From Rhizobium sp. ASV20 (GTDB lineage Bacteria > Pseudomonadota > Alphaproteobacteria > Rhizobiales > Rhizobiaceae), in contig NZ_JAELTU010000014.1 in assembly GCF_016429015.1 (NCBI RefSeq), forward strand, positions 1 through 64,000: a stretch of DNA of 64,000 bases, written 5' to 3'. Shown in pieces: positions 53,795-63,210 of this stretch. A program made the position numbers and the translations under genes. Every line of letters begins with the position of its first letter. Position 1 is the first letter of the stretch. The notes under the pieces are model-generated. The model had not been told where the DNA came from. It saw only the letters and a program-made list of their open reading frames with translations, and did not search any database.

Positions 53795-55259
53795 TATCGA
53801 CCCGACAGCACTTGCGGTTTTCATCTTCTTTTTGGCACTCGTGACCGTCATGGGCTTTGTGGCCGCCCGCTGGCGCCGGCCGAAGACGCTTGCCCATATC
53901 GACGAGTGGGGACTTGGCGGCCGCACCTTCGGCACCTGGATCACCTGGTTCCTCGTCGGGGGTGACTTCTACACGGCCTATACCGTGATCGCGGTTCCCG
54001 CACTGGTCTACACGGTCGGCGCCTATGGCTTTTTCGCGCTGCCCTATACGATCGTCGTCTACCCCTTCGTCTTCATGGTCATGCCGCTTTTGTGGCGGCG
54101 CGCGAAGGATCACGGCTATGTCACGGCGGGTGATGTCGTGCACGGCCAATACGGCTCGCGCGCGCTCGAACTGGCGGTTGCGCTTACCGGCGTCATTGCG
54201 ACCATGCCCTATATCGCCTTGCAGCTCGTCGGCATGACGGCGGTGTTCAAGGCGCTCGGGCTTCACGGCGAATTGCCGCTCGCCGTCGCCTTCATCATCC
54301 TGGCGCTCTACACCTACTCTGCAGGTCTTCGTGCGCCGGCGCTGATCGCCTTCGTCAAAGACATCATGATCTATATCGTTGTCATTGCCGCCATTGCGCT
54401 CATCCCGGCCAAACTCGGCGGTTATGCCAATGTCTTTGCGGCGGCCGACGCGGATTTCAAGGCCAAGGGAGCGGGCAGTCTGCTGCTCGGCGGCAACCAG
54501 TATGTCGCCTATGCGACCCTGGCGCTCGGCTCGGCGCTGGCGGCCTTCATGTATCCGCATACGCTCACCGGCATCTTCGCCTCCAATAGCGGCAACACTA
54601 TTCGCAAGAATGCGGTGCTGCTGCCGGCCTATACGCTGTTGCTCGGCCTGCTGGCCTTGCTTGGCTACATGGGCCATGCGGCAAATCTGAAGCTGGACAG
54701 CGCCAATGATGTCGTTCCGGCGCTATTTCAGAACTTGTTCTCAAGCTGGTTTGCCGGTTTTGCCTTCGCGGCCATCGCCATCGGCGCGCTCGTTCCCGCC
54801 GCCGTGATGAGCATCGGCGCTGCCAACCTCTTCACCCGTAACTTCTGGAAGGCCTATATCGATCCGCAGGTCTCCGATGCCGGCGAGGCCAAGGTTGCCA
54901 AAATGACGTCGCTCGTCGTCAAGGTCGGCGCGCTTCTGGTCATCATTTTCCTGCCGACGCAATTTGCGCTCGATCTGCAGCTTCTGGGCGGGATCTGGAT
55001 ATTGCAGACCCTGCCGGCTCTGGTCTTCGGCCTTTATACCAAATGGTTCCGGGCGCCTGCGTTGCTGGCCGGCTGGTTCGTCGGCTTCTTCGGCGGCACC
55101 TACCTTGTCTGGGATGCCGGCTGGAAGCCGCTGCATATGGTTCCCCTCGGAGATGCCGGTTTCACGGTCTATACGGGGCTTTTGGCACTGGCCGCAAACA
55201 TCGTTGTGTCCGTCATCCTCAATGCAGTCATACCGGCACGCGCCACGGCGCGCGCCTGA
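53784..55259 (+). CDS. mctP: Sodium:solute symporter, MctP-type monocarboxylate permease
   Basis: The product has 491 residues with about 13 membrane segments. The SSS family pattern is seen ('WGLGGRTFGTWITWFLVGGD', 'GYVTAGDVVHGQYGSRALEL', 'GGNQYVAYATLALGSALAAF'). Length and wording fit rhizobial MctP, which carries lactate, pyruvate, propionate and alanine; the exact substrates are not shown. A two-component system MctSR controls mctP in R. leguminosarum, but no such genes lie here. It overlaps DUF3311 and ends before a terminator at 55278. Confidence 0.85.
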   Translation: MTTDIDPTALAVFIFFLALVTVMGFVAARWRRPKTLAHIDEWGLGGRTFGTWITWFLVGGDFYTAYTVIAVPALVYTVGAYGFFALPYTIVVYPFVFMVMPLLWRRAKDHGYVTAGDVVHGQYGSRALELAVALTGVIATMPYIALQLVGMTAVFKALGLHGELPLAVAFIILALYTYSAGLRAPALIAFVKDIMIYIVVIAAIALIPAKLGGYANVFAAADADFKAKGAGSLLLGGNQYVAYATLALGSALAAFMYPHTLTGIFASNSGNTIRKNAVLLPAYTLLLGLLALLGYMGHAANLKLDSANDVVPALFQNLFSSWFAGFAFAAIAIGALVPAAVMSIGAANLFTRNFWKAYIDPQVSDAGEAKVAKMTSLVVKVGALLVIIFLPTQFALDLQLLGGIWILQTLPALVFGLYTKWFRAPALLAGWFVGFFGGTYLVWDAGWKPLHMVPLGDAGFTVYTGLLALAANIVVSVILNAVIPARATARA

Positions 55260-55277
55260 TACGGGCAACGCCCTATC

Positions 55278-55308
55278 GACCGCGGGCGGAAACGTCCGCG
55301 GTCTTTCT
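55278..55308 (+). terminator. Stem-loop terminator after mctP
   Basis: GACCGCGG (55278-55285) pairs with CCGCGGTC (55296-55303), with inner GCGGA and TCCGC arms possible, followed by TTTCT. It lies 18 bases after the stop. Confidence 0.7.
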
Positions 55309-55556
55309 ATGTGCCGTGCGCGTTGTTTCCTCTTCCTTTCCTTGGAAAAAACGCCTATGAACCGGCGGCTATGACCCAATTTCGGCTGAGCCTATCGATA
55401 CGAATTATTGGCCCGGCCTTCCGCGCGCTGTAAGCTGCCGGAAGGTCCGGGTTTTTGGCGCCCGCTCCCAGGGCGCTTTCCGCCGCCGAAAAATCCCCAT
55501 ATGGCTGCGCCTGTTTGGCGCAAGACGCCCGAGACACCGAGGCAATTGTCAGAACT

Positions 55557-58439
55557 ATGATCGATACCACTGAAAAGATGGACTATTCCAAGACCCTTTA
55601 CCTGCCGGAAACCGACTTTCCGATGCGCGCAGGCTTGCCGCAGAAGGAGCCGGAGCTGGTGGGCCGCTGGCAGCAGATGGACCTCTACAAGAAGCTGCGT
55701 GCCTCCGCCGCCGGCCGTGAGAAGTTCGTTCTGCATGACGGCCCTCCCTACGCCAACGGCCACATCCATATCGGCCACGCGCTCAACAAGATCCTGAAGG
55801 ACGTCATCACCCGCTCCTTCCAGATGCGCGGCTATGACAGCAATTACGTTCCGGGCTGGGATTGCCACGGTCTGCCGATCGAGTGGAAGATCGAAGAGAA
55901 GTATCGCGAGAAGGGCAAGAACAAGGACGAGGTTCCGGTGAACGAGTTTCGCCAGGAATGCCGCGACTTTGCCGCCGGCTGGATCAAGATCCAGTCCGAG
56001 GAGTTCAAGCGCCTCGGGATCACGGGTGATTTCGATAATCCCTACCTGACCATGAACTTCCATGCGGAATCCCGCATCGCCGGCGAGCTCCTGAAGATCG
56101 CCCGCACGGGGCAGCTTTACCGCGGCTCCAAGCCGGTCATGTGGTCAGTGGTCGAGCGCACGGCGCTCGCCGAAGCCGAAGTCGAATATGCCGATGTCGA
56201 GAGCGACATGATCTGGGTGAAATTCCCGGTGGCCGACGGCTCTGCACATCTTGGCGGCGCCTTCGTCGTCATCTGGACGACGACCCCTTGGACGATCCCC
56301 GGCAACCGTGCGATCGCCTATTCGTCGCGCGTGTCCTACGGGCTTTACGAAGTCACGGAAGCCGCCAACGATTTCGGCCCGCGCCCCGGCGAGAAGCTGA
56401 TCTTCGCGGATAAGCTTGCGGAAGAATCCTTCGCCAAGGCAAAGCTGCAGTACAAGCGTCTGGCCGATGTCTCTGCTGGCGACTTGGCCGCATTGACCTG
56501 CGCGCATCCGCTCGCCTCTCTCGGCTACGACTTCAAGGTGCCGCTGCTCGATGGCGATCACGTCACCGACGATGCCGGTACGGGCTTCGTCCACACCGCA
56601 CCGAGCCACGGCCGCGAGGACTTTGACGCCTGGATGTCGCATGCGCGCGATCTCGAAAAGCGCGGCATCTCGGCCACCATCCCGTTCCCGGTCGATGACG
56701 CAGGCTTCTACACCGCCGATGCCCCCGGCTTCGAAGGCGGCCGCGTCATGGACGACAACGGCAAGAAGGGCAACGCCAACGATCTGGTCATCAAGGCGCT
56801 GATCGAGACGAACACGCTCTTCGCACGCGGCAGGCTGAAGCATTCCTACCCGCATTCCTGGCGCTCGAAGAAGCCGGTTATCTTCCGCAATACGCCGCAG
56901 TGGTTCGTCTATATGGACAAGGACTTCGCGGACGGTTCGACGCTGCGCAGCCGTGCCCTGAAGGCGATCGACGACACCCGCTTCGTACCGGCTGCCGGCC
57001 AGAACCGCCTGCGTGCCATGATCGAGCAGCGCCCGGATTGGGTCCTCTCGCGCCAGCGCGCCTGGGGCGTGCCGATCTGCATCTTCGTCGACGAGCACGG
57101 CAGCATCCTGCAGGACGATGGCGTCAACGCCCGCATCCTCGAAGCTTTCGAGCAGGAAGGCGCCGATGCCTGGTTTGCCGAAGGCGCACGCGAGCGCTTC
57201 CTCGGCGATAAGGCCAATGAGGCCTGGACACAGGTCATGGACATCCTCGACGTGTGGTTCGATTCCGGTTCGACCCACTCCTTCACGCTGGAGGACCGCC
57301 CCGATTTGAAGTGGCCCGCCGACGTCTATCTCGAAGGCTCCGACCAGCATCGCGGCTGGTTCCACTCGTCGCTGCTCGAAAGTGCTGCGACCCGTGGTCG
57401 CGCGCCTTACGATACGGTCGTCACGCATGGTTTCACCATGGACGAGCAGGGCCGCAAGCAGTCGAAGTCGCTCGGCAACGTGGTTGCTCCGCAGGATGTC
57501 ATGAAGGACGCCGGCGCCGACATCCTGCGCCTGTGGGTCATGACTACCGACTATTGGGAAGACCAGCGCCTCGGCAAGGCCATCATCCAGACCAATGTCG
57601 ATGCCTATCGCAAGCTGCGCAACACCATCCGCTGGATGCTCGGCACGCTGGCGCATGACAAGGGCGAAGTCATCGCCTATGCGGACATGCCGGAACTTGA
57701 GCGGCTGATGCTGCACCGTCTCGCCGAACTCGACGAGCTGGTGCGCGAAAGCTACGACGCCTTCGACTTCAAGCGCATCGCACGCGCCCTGATCGATTTC
57801 GCCAATGTCGAGCTGTCGGCCTTCTACTTCGACGTCCGCAAGGATGCGCTTTACTGCGATGCCCCGTCGAGCCTACGCCGCCGCGCTTCGCTCGCCGTCA
57901 TCCGCACGATCTTCGATTGCATGGTGACGTGGCTGGCGCCGATGCTGCCGTTCACGACGGAAGAGGCATGGCTGTCGCGCAACCCGTCGGCTGTCTCCGT
58001 GCATCTCGAGCAGTTCGTGACCGTTCCGTCCGAATGGAAGAACGAAGCGCTGGCCGAGAAGTGGAAGACGATCCGCGCCGTGCGCAGCGTCGTTACCGGC
58101 GCGCTCGAAATCGAGCGCAAGGACAAGCGGATCGGCTCCTCGCTGGAGGCCGCTCCGGTCGTTTATGTCGCCGATCCGGAGCTGCTGAAGGCGCTCGAAG
58201 GGCAGGATTTCTCGGAAATCTGCATCACTTCGGGCATCACCGTCGAGAGCGGCGAAGGCCCGGCGGATGCGTTCCGTCTCGACGATGCCGCCAAGGTCAG
58301 CGTGCTTCCGAAGCTTGCCGAAGGCCGCAAATGTGCCCGTTCGTGGCGCATCACGACCGATGTCGGCTCGGACCCGGAATACCCGGACGTCTCGGCGCGT
58401 GACGCTCTGGCGCTGCGCGAACTCGCGGCTGTCAACTGA
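55557..58439 (+). CDS. ileS: Isoleucyl-tRNA synthetase
   Basis: The product has 960 residues, normal for bacterial IleRS. It is class I with HIGH in '[16 protein letters not shown]' near residue 60 and KMSKS as 'KQSKSLGN' near residue 635. The CP1 editing domain spans about residues 205-420, and the C-terminal part has the anticodon-binding helices ('[20 protein letters not shown]'). No C-terminal zinc-ribbon Cys motif is visible. ATG 55557 is chosen because '[18 protein letters not shown]' starts soon after; the longer frame from 55455 adds unrelated residues. Mupirocin-type resistance cannot be judged. Confidence 0.97.
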   Translation: MIDTTEKMDYSKTLYLPETDFPMRAGLPQKEPELVGRWQQMDLYKKLRASAAGREKFVLHDGPPYANGHIHIGHALNKILKDVITRSFQMRGYDSNYVPGWDCHGLPIEWKIEEKYREKGKNKDEVPVNEFRQECRDFAAGWIKIQSEEFKRLGITGDFDNPYLTMNFHAESRIAGELLKIARTGQLYRGSKPVMWSVVERTALAEAEVEYADVESDMIWVKFPVADGSAHLGGAFVVIWTTTPWTIPGNRAIAYSSRVSYGLYEVTEAANDFGPRPGEKLIFADKLAEESFAKAKLQYKRLADVSAGDLAALTCAHPLASLGYDFKVPLLDGDHVTDDAGTGFVHTAPSHGREDFDAWMSHARDLEKRGISATIPFPVDDAGFYTADAPGFEGGRVMDDNGKKGNANDLVIKALIETNTLFARGRLKHSYPHSWRSKKPVIFRNTPQWFVYMDKDFADGSTLRSRALKAIDDTRFVPAAGQNRLRAMIEQRPDWVLSRQRAWGVPICIFVDEHGSILQDDGVNARILEAFEQEGADAWFAEGARERFLGDKANEAWTQVMDILDVWFDSGSTHSFTLEDRPDLKWPADVYLEGSDQHRGWFHSSLLESAATRGRAPYDTVVTHGFTMDEQGRKQSKSLGNVVAPQDVMKDAGADILRLWVMTTDYWEDQRLGKAIIQTNVDAYRKLRNTIRWMLGTLAHDKGEVIAYADMPELERLMLHRLAELDELVRESYDAFDFKRIARALIDFANVELSAFYFDVRKDALYCDAPSSLRRRASLAVIRTIFDCMVTWLAPMLPFTTEEAWLSRNPSAVSVHLEQFVTVPSEWKNEALAEKWKTIRAVRSVVTGALEIERKDKRIGSSLEAAPVVYVADPELLKALEGQDFSEICITSGITVESGEGPADAFRLDDAAKVSVLPKLAEGRKCARSWRITTDVGSDPEYPDVSARDALALRELAAVN

Positions 58440-58573
58440 AGAATATTACCGGGTGAATTGCCTTTGCGGTGTTCATCCGGTAAAAGCTGCCTGAAATTGG
58501 CCTGATTTTTACGGCAGTTGCCGTCAAATGGGGTCCTGTTACATTTATTCCGGCATAGCTGGGAAGGGTTTTC

Positions 58574-59203
58574 ATGAGAGCGATGCATAGCGTTCGTGTC
58601 GGCGTCAGCTTGGCGGCACTTGTGATTGGCTGTGGCGTAATGTCCGGCTGCCTCAGCAGCCCGACTTACGGCACCGGCAAGACGGCTGGCGTGCAGCTCC
58701 TGGACGATCTTGGCGATATCGCTTCCGTCTCGGCTGCAACGCCGAAGGACAAGGGTGTGAAGTATCCGAACCGCCCCGGTCTTGTGGTGGCTGGAGACAA
58801 AGACACGCTCACGGCGCCGCAGCAGTCGCTGGCAAGCAAGGACAATCCGGCTTGGCTGGAATCGCCCGAAGATGCGCGTAAGCGCCTTGCAGCGGAAGCC
58901 GACGCCAAGAAGAACGATGTCAATTATCGTTCGCCGTTGGCTCAGGCCGACACCAGCAAGAACCGCATGACCGAAGCGCAGCAGACGGCCGCCTATCGCG
59001 CCGCGCGCCAGGATCAGGCCGGCACCTACATCGATCAGCGCCGCTACCTCATCGACCCGCCGCAGGAATATCGTCAGGTTTCCGATCCGGCAGCTCTCAA
59101 CGACGTCGGCACGCCTGAGTCGAAGAAGGAAAAGAAGCGCAAGAAGGATGCGGAAGCTGCTCAGCAGTCCAACAACAGCAGCTGGTGGAAGCCCTTCCAA
59201 TAA
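58574..59203 (+). CDS. Lipoprotein of unknown function
   Basis: The product has 209 residues with a lipoprotein signal: 'VRVGVSLAALVIGC' followed by 'GVMSGCLSS'; Cys27 is the likely lipid-modified residue, with Met-Ser-Gly-Cys as a slightly atypical lipobox. The mature part is polar and rich in Ala, Asp, Lys and Gln ('EDARKRLAAEADAKKNDVNY'), ends with a Lys-rich stretch and 'SSWWKPF'. It looks largely disordered. GGGAAGG lies eight bases before the ATG. I recognise no family. A terminator follows at 59215. Confidence 0.82.
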   Translation: MRAMHSVRVGVSLAALVIGCGVMSGCLSSPTYGTGKTAGVQLLDDLGDIASVSAATPKDKGVKYPNRPGLVVAGDKDTLTAPQQSLASKDNPAWLESPEDARKRLAAEADAKKNDVNYRSPLAQADTSKNRMTEAQQTAAYRAARQDQAGTYIDQRRYLIDPPQEYRQVSDPAALNDVGTPESKKEKKRKKDAEAAQQSNNSSWWKPFQ

Positions 59204-59214
59204 GCAATTTGAAG

Positions 59215-59243
59215 AAGCGGCGGCGCTAGCTCCGCCGCTTTTC
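59215..59243. terminator. Stem-loop terminator between lipoprotein gene and tadA
   Basis: AAGCGGCGG (59215-59223) pairs with CCGCCGCTT (59232-59240) around eight bases, followed by TT and then C. It starts 12 bases after the lipoprotein stop, and overlaps the convergent tadA stop region. Confidence 0.7.
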
Positions 59244-59700
59244 AATCTTCGGAGCGTTTCGCTTGAAAGAAGCGTCTCAGAATATCGGCGGAACTAGTCT
59301 CGCCGAGGCCGGAATAGACTTCCGGCGCATGATGGCAGGTTGGTTGCTGATAAAAACGCACGCCATTGTCGACACCGCCACCTTTCGGATCTTCGGCACC
59401 AAAATAAAGACGGCGGATGCGCGCGAACGAGATGGCCGCAGCGCACATGGTGCAGGGCTCCAACGTGACATAGAGATCGGCGCCTGTAAGCCGCTCCTGG
59501 CCCAGCTCTTCGCAGGCCAGACGGATGGCGACGATTTCGGCATGGGCGGTAACGTCATTGAGTTCACGAGTGCGATTGCCGGCCTTGGCAATAACCTTGT
59601 TGTCGAGCACGACGACGGCGCCGATCGGCACCTCGCCACGCTCTCCGGCGCTGCGCGCTTCGGCCAGCGCAAGCTCCATGAATTGATTTGTAGCCGCCAT
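59242..59700 (-). CDS. tadA: tRNA-specific adenosine deaminase TadA
   Basis: The product has 152 residues. The zinc site is clear: 'TAHAEIVAIR' (HAE) near residue 52 and 'LEPCTMCAAAI' (PCxxC) near residue 81. The N-terminal 'MELALAEARSAGERGEVPIG' and the C-terminal 'SGLGETSSADILRRFFQAKR' match TadA. It converts A34 to inosine in tRNA-Arg(ACG) and is essential in most bacteria. It is divergent from the pseudouridine synthase gene, as is common in Rhizobiales. Confidence 0.95.
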   Translation of the reverse strand: MAATNQFMELALAEARSAGERGEVPIGAVVVLDNKVIAKAGNRTRELNDVTAHAEIVAIRLACEELGQERLTGADLYVTLEPCTMCAAAISFARIRRLYFGAEDPKGGGVDNGVRFYQQPTCHHAPEVYSGLGETSSADILRRFFQAKRSED

Positions 59701-59772
59701 TCAAGATTTTCCACTTAACCGCAGGGGCGCGACCTGATAGGAACACGCCTTAAAAATTCAGGCAAACAACAA

Positions 59773-61752
59773 ATGACAATGAATGACAAGCCCAAGCGGC
59801 CTGGGTCGAAACCCTTTGCTGGCGACAAGAAGACGATAAAGCGCGATGGTGCGAAGCCGGCAAAGGCTTCAACTGCAAGCGTTGCAGCCGATGCGGCAGC
59901 CGGAGATGGAAAGGCGGAGCGCATTTCCAAGGTCATGGCGCGCGCCGGCGTGGCGTCGCGCCGCGACATCGAGCGCATGATCATGGATGGCCGCGTCACG
60001 CTGAATGGCGTGCTACTGGAAACGCCCGTGGTCAACGTGACCCTTTCCGACAAGATCGAGGTCGACGGTGTGCCGATCCGCGGCATCGAGCGGACTCGCA
60101 TGTGGCTCTACCATAAGCCAGCCGGCCTGGTGACCACCAATGCCGACCCTGAGGGCCGTCCGACCGTTTTCGACAACCTGCCGGAAGAGCTGCCGCGCGT
60201 CATGTCGATCGGTCGCCTCGATATCAATACCGAAGGTCTGCTGCTGCTGACCAACGACGGTGGCCTCGCGCGCGTTCTCGAACTGCCGACCACCGGCTGG
60301 CTGCGCCGCTACCGCGTCCGCGCCCACGGCGAGATCGATCAGGAAGCGCTCGACAAGCTGAAGGAAGGCATTGCCGTCGATGGCGTGCTCTATGGCTCCA
60401 TCGAGGCGACGCTCGACCGTACTCAGGGATCCAACGTCTGGATCACCATGGGTCTACGCGAAGGCAAGAATCGCGAAATCAAGAACGTCCTCGGCGCGCT
60501 CGGCCTTGAGGTTAATCGTCTGATTCGCATTTCCTACGGTCCGTTCCAGTTGGGCGACCTGCCGGAAGGTCGCGTGCTTGAGGTGCGCGGGCGTATGCTG
60601 CGCGACCAGCTTGGCCCGCGTCTGGTCGAGGACGCCAAGGCGAATTTCGATGCGCCGCTCTACAATGCCCCGGCCGTTGCCGATGCCGAAGAGGCAGAAG
60701 CCAAGCCGGTTCGAGCTGCGAAGGACGAACGTCCGAGACGCGATCGTGAGCGCCCGGAAGACAAGCGCGAGCGAGCCTTGAGCCGTCTCGATACCAAGCG
60801 CGATGATCGTCGGGACGAAGGGCGCCGCGAAGGTGGACGCAAGGATGACGACCGGCCGCAGCGCCAGCCGCTCGGCTCGCGTCGCAATGCTAATGTCTGG
60901 ATGGCCCCCGGCGCCCGCCCGCTCGGCGAAAAGGCAGCAGCAAAGGCCGCCAAGAATGTGAAGACCGCCACCAGGCGCGGTGAACCTGAGCGTCCCCAGC
61001 GCGGCGGCTTCGACCGCCCGGATGAGGGGCCCCGCGTTCGTATCAATCGCGTCGACGAGGGCGATGGTGAATGGATCCGTTCGAGCGAGGAAGCTCCGCG
61101 CCGGTCGCGCGGCGATGATGAAGGTTTCGATCGCAAGCGCTCCGACCGCCCCCGCGGCGATCGTCCGTTTGGTGATCGTCCTCCGCGCGGCGACCGATCC
61201 TTTGGCGATAAGCCTCGTGGCGATCGTGCCTATGGCGACAAGCCCCGTGGCTCGCGACCGGAGGGTGGCGACCGCCCTCGGGCAAAGTCCTTCGGCGGCG
61301 AGGGCCGTTCCGAGCGTCCCCGCGGCGAACGCCCGTTTGGCGATCGTCCTCCGCGTGGCGACCGTCCTTTTGGTGACAAGCCTCGGGGTGATCGCCCGTA
61401 TGGCGACAAGCCTCGCGGTGATCGGCGTCCGCGTGCCGAGGGAGACGAGCGTCCGCGCGCCAGATCCTTCGATGGTGAACAGCGCTCCGAGCGCCCCCGT
61501 GGCGATCGGCCTTTCGGCGACCGTCCGCAAGGCGAGCGTTCCTTCGGTGACCGGCCGGCTGGCAAGCCCTTCGGCAAGAAGCCGGGCGGCGGCAAATCCT
61601 TTGGCGGCAAGCCGGGTGGCAAGCCAGGCGGCCCGCGCGGTTTTGGCGGCAAGCCTGGCGGCGGCGGCGGCCGTCCTTCCGGCGGCCCGGGTCGCGGCGG
61701 TCCTAGCCGTGGTGGCACCGGCAGGGGCGGCCCAAAGGGCGGAAGGAGCTGA
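59773..61752 (+). CDS. rluB: RluB-like 23S rRNA pseudouridine synthase with long repetitive C-terminal tail
   Basis: The product has 659 residues. After a basic leader, an S4-like domain ('ERISKVMARAGVASRRDIER') near residues 55-75 is followed by the catalytic domain: 'KPAGLVTTNADPEGRPTVFD', then 'IGRLDINTEGLLLLTNDG' with the catalytic Asp, and 'VWITMGLREGKNREIKNVLG'. RluB makes pseudouridine 2605 in 23S rRNA; RsuA/RluE/F are related alternatives. From about residue 310 the protein is a disordered Arg/Asp/Gly/Pro-rich tail of 350 residues containing tandem copies of a 56-59-residue unit (61138-61660). The start could also be the in-frame ATG six bases later. Confidence 0.9.
   Translation: MTMNDKPKRPGSKPFAGDKKTIKRDGAKPAKASTASVAADAAAGDGKAERISKVMARAGVASRRDIERMIMDGRVTLNGVLLETPVVNVTLSDKIEVDGVPIRGIERTRMWLYHKPAGLVTTNADPEGRPTVFDNLPEELPRVMSIGRLDINTEGLLLLTNDGGLARVLELPTTGWLRRYRVRAHGEIDQEALDKLKEGIAVDGVLYGSIEATLDRTQGSNVWITMGLREGKNREIKNVLGALGLEVNRLIRISYGPFQLGDLPEGRVLEVRGRMLRDQLGPRLVEDAKANFDAPLYNAPAVADAEEAEAKPVRAAKDERPRRDRERPEDKRERALSRLDTKRDDRRDEGRREGGRKDDDRPQRQPLGSRRNANVWMAPGARPLGEKAAAKAAKNVKTATRRGEPERPQRGGFDRPDEGPRVRINRVDEGDGEWIRSSEEAPRRSRGDDEGFDRKRSDRPRGDRPFGDRPPRGDRSFGDKPRGDRAYGDKPRGSRPEGGDRPRAKSFGGEGRSERPRGERPFGDRPPRGDRPFGDKPRGDRPYGDKPRGDRRPRAEGDERPRARSFDGEQRSERPRGDRPFGDRPQGERSFGDRPAGKPFGKKPGGGKSFGGKPGGKPGGPRGFGGKPGGGGGRPSGGPGRGGPSRGGTGRGGPKGGRS
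61138..61660 (+). repeat. Tandem repeats in the RluB tail
   Basis: Three copies of a unit start with 'RS(D/E)RPRG(D/E)RPFGDRP': at 61138 (56 codons), 61306 (59 codons) and 61483 (truncated, degenerating into Gly/Lys/Pro). Within each unit 'FGDKPRGDR' is repeated. Such repeats may expand or contract by slippage and recombination. Confidence 0.85.
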
Positions 61753-61758
61753 CGCGCT

Positions 61759-62325
61759 GTGAGGATCGTCGGCGGTGAATTTCGCGGTCGCTCGCTTGCG
61801 ACGCCGAAGTCGAATGATATTCGTCCGACGGCGGATCGCACGCGCGAGAGCCTGTTCAACATTCTGAGCCATGCCTATCCGGAGGCCATCGACGGCACCC
61901 GGATGATGGATGTGTTTGCCGGCACCGGTGCGGTCGGACTTGAAGCGGCATCGCGCGGTTGCCGCCATGTGCTGTTCGTCGAGAGTAGCGTCGAGGGCCG
62001 GGGCCTCCTCTGGGAAAACATCGACGCGCTCGGGCTGCATGGGCGCACGCGCATGCTGCGTCGGGACGCTACCGATCTCGGCAGCGTCGGCAATCTTGAG
62101 CCTTTCGATTTTCTCTTTGCCGACCCGCCTTATGGCAACGGTTTCGGCGAGAAGGCCTTTGCGGCTGCCGCATCAGGCGGCTGGCTGGTGCCCGGCGCCC
62201 TGGCGATACTCGAAGAGCGCGCCGATGTGACGGTTTCAGCACCGTCGGATTTCCTGTTTCTGGAGGTGCGCACCTTCGGCGACAGCAAGATGCATTTCTT
62301 CCGTTACCAGCCGAGATCGGCATAA
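61759..62325 (+). CDS. rsmD: 16S rRNA (guanine-966 N2)-methyltransferase
   Basis: The product has 188 residues, the normal RsmD size, and starts with GTG six bases after rluB. 'RIVGGEFRGRSLATPKSNDI' is the family opening, 'MDVFAGTGAVGLEAASRGC' the SAM loop and 'LFADPPYGNGF' the catalytic (D/N)PPY motif. It methylates G966 of 16S rRNA. Its order after rluB and before the patatin gene suggests one operon (gaps of six and 18 bases). Confidence 0.95.
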   Translation: MRIVGGEFRGRSLATPKSNDIRPTADRTRESLFNILSHAYPEAIDGTRMMDVFAGTGAVGLEAASRGCRHVLFVESSVEGRGLLWENIDALGLHGRTRMLRRDATDLGSVGNLEPFDFLFADPPYGNGFGEKAFAAAASGGWLVPGALAILEERADVTVSAPSDFLFLEVRTFGDSKMHFFRYQPRSA

Positions 62326-62343
62326 CGGTCGAAGGAGAAGGAA

Positions 62344-63210
62344 ATGGGCGATTACGCTGATTTCGTCGGCAGCGATTATCCGCTTGCTGCCTCCAGCACG
62401 CCGAGCGTCGCGGTTGCCTTCGGCTGCGGCGGCGCGCGCGGTCTCGCCCATATCCACATCATAGAAGCTCTCGACGAACTCGGCATCCGCCCGGTTGCGA
62501 TTGCAGGCGCCTCCATCGGTTCGATCATGGGCGCGGCCATGGCCGCCGGCATGACCGGTGCAGAAATCCGCGATTACACGCTGGCAACGGTCGGAAACCG
62601 TCCTGCCGTGCTCAACAAGATCTGGAGCTTGCGGCCGGTCAGCATGCGCAGCATCCGCTTTGGCCAGTTCAATCTCGAGCGCATCCTGCGCGCTTTTCTG
62701 CCGCCTGCTTTTCCCGAAGATTTCTCGGGCCTGCATATCCCGCTGAAGGTGGTGACGACGGATTATTACGGCCAGGCCGAGGTGGTGATCGAAAAGGGAG
62801 AGCTGTTTCCGGTTCTTGCAGCCTCCGCCGCCATTCCCGCCGTCTTCATGCCGGTCAAGCTCGGTGAGTGCGTGATGATCGATGGCGGCATCATGAACCC
62901 CGTTCCCTATGAACATCTGGCTGGGCTCGCCGACATCATCATCGGCGTCGACGTCGTCGGCGGTCCTGAAGGTGGCGGCCGGCATATTCCGAACCGCATC
63001 GAAAGCCTGTTTGGCGCTGGTCAGCTGACCATGCAGTCCAACATCGCACTGAAGCTGCGGCTGCAAGCGCCGCAGATCTTCCTGCGGCCAACCGTCGGCC
63101 GCACCGGCGTTCTCGATTTCCTGAAGGCGCGCGATATTCTCGCCATGTCCGCCGGCGTCAAGGACGAACTCAAATTCGCCCTGGACCGGGTGATGACGGC
63201 GAAGAACTAA
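62344..63210 (+). CDS. Patatin-like phospholipase family protein
   Basis: The product has 288 residues. The oxyanion loop is 'GCGGARGLAHIHI' near residue 28, the nucleophile Ser in 'IAGASIGSIMG' (GxSxG) near residue 60, and the Asp in 'MIDGGIMNPVPY' (DGG) near residue 180, giving a Ser-Asp dyad. Members hydrolyse acyl chains of phospholipids; RssA-like proteins are another bacterial branch, and this protein resembles that branch in size. No signal peptide is seen. The stop overlaps that of the convergent Kef gene by four bases. Confidence 0.9.
   Translation: MGDYADFVGSDYPLAASSTPSVAVAFGCGGARGLAHIHIIEALDELGIRPVAIAGASIGSIMGAAMAAGMTGAEIRDYTLATVGNRPAVLNKIWSLRPVSMRSIRFGQFNLERILRAFLPPAFPEDFSGLHIPLKVVTTDYYGQAEVVIEKGELFPVLAASAAIPAVFMPVKLGECVMIDGGIMNPVPYEHLAGLADIIIGVDVVGGPEGGGRHIPNRIESLFGAGQLTMQSNIALKLRLQAPQIFLRPTVGRTGVLDFLKARDILAMSAGVKDELKFALDRVMTAKN

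Noticed and set aside
58448..58481. Terminator after ileS
   Set aside because: The ACCGGGTGAA/TTCATCCGGT arms pair with one G-T pair but lack any T tract on the + strand; left out as a terminator.
61138..61660. CRISPR-like spaced repeats in the rluB tail
   Set aside because: The repeats are protein-coding, differ in length, have no unique spacers, and no cas genes are near.
60454..62040. Open frame of about 530 codons antisense to the rluB tail and rsmD
   Set aside because: It is an Ala/Thr/Arg-rich reverse reading of the repeats and crosses the real rluB-rsmD boundary.
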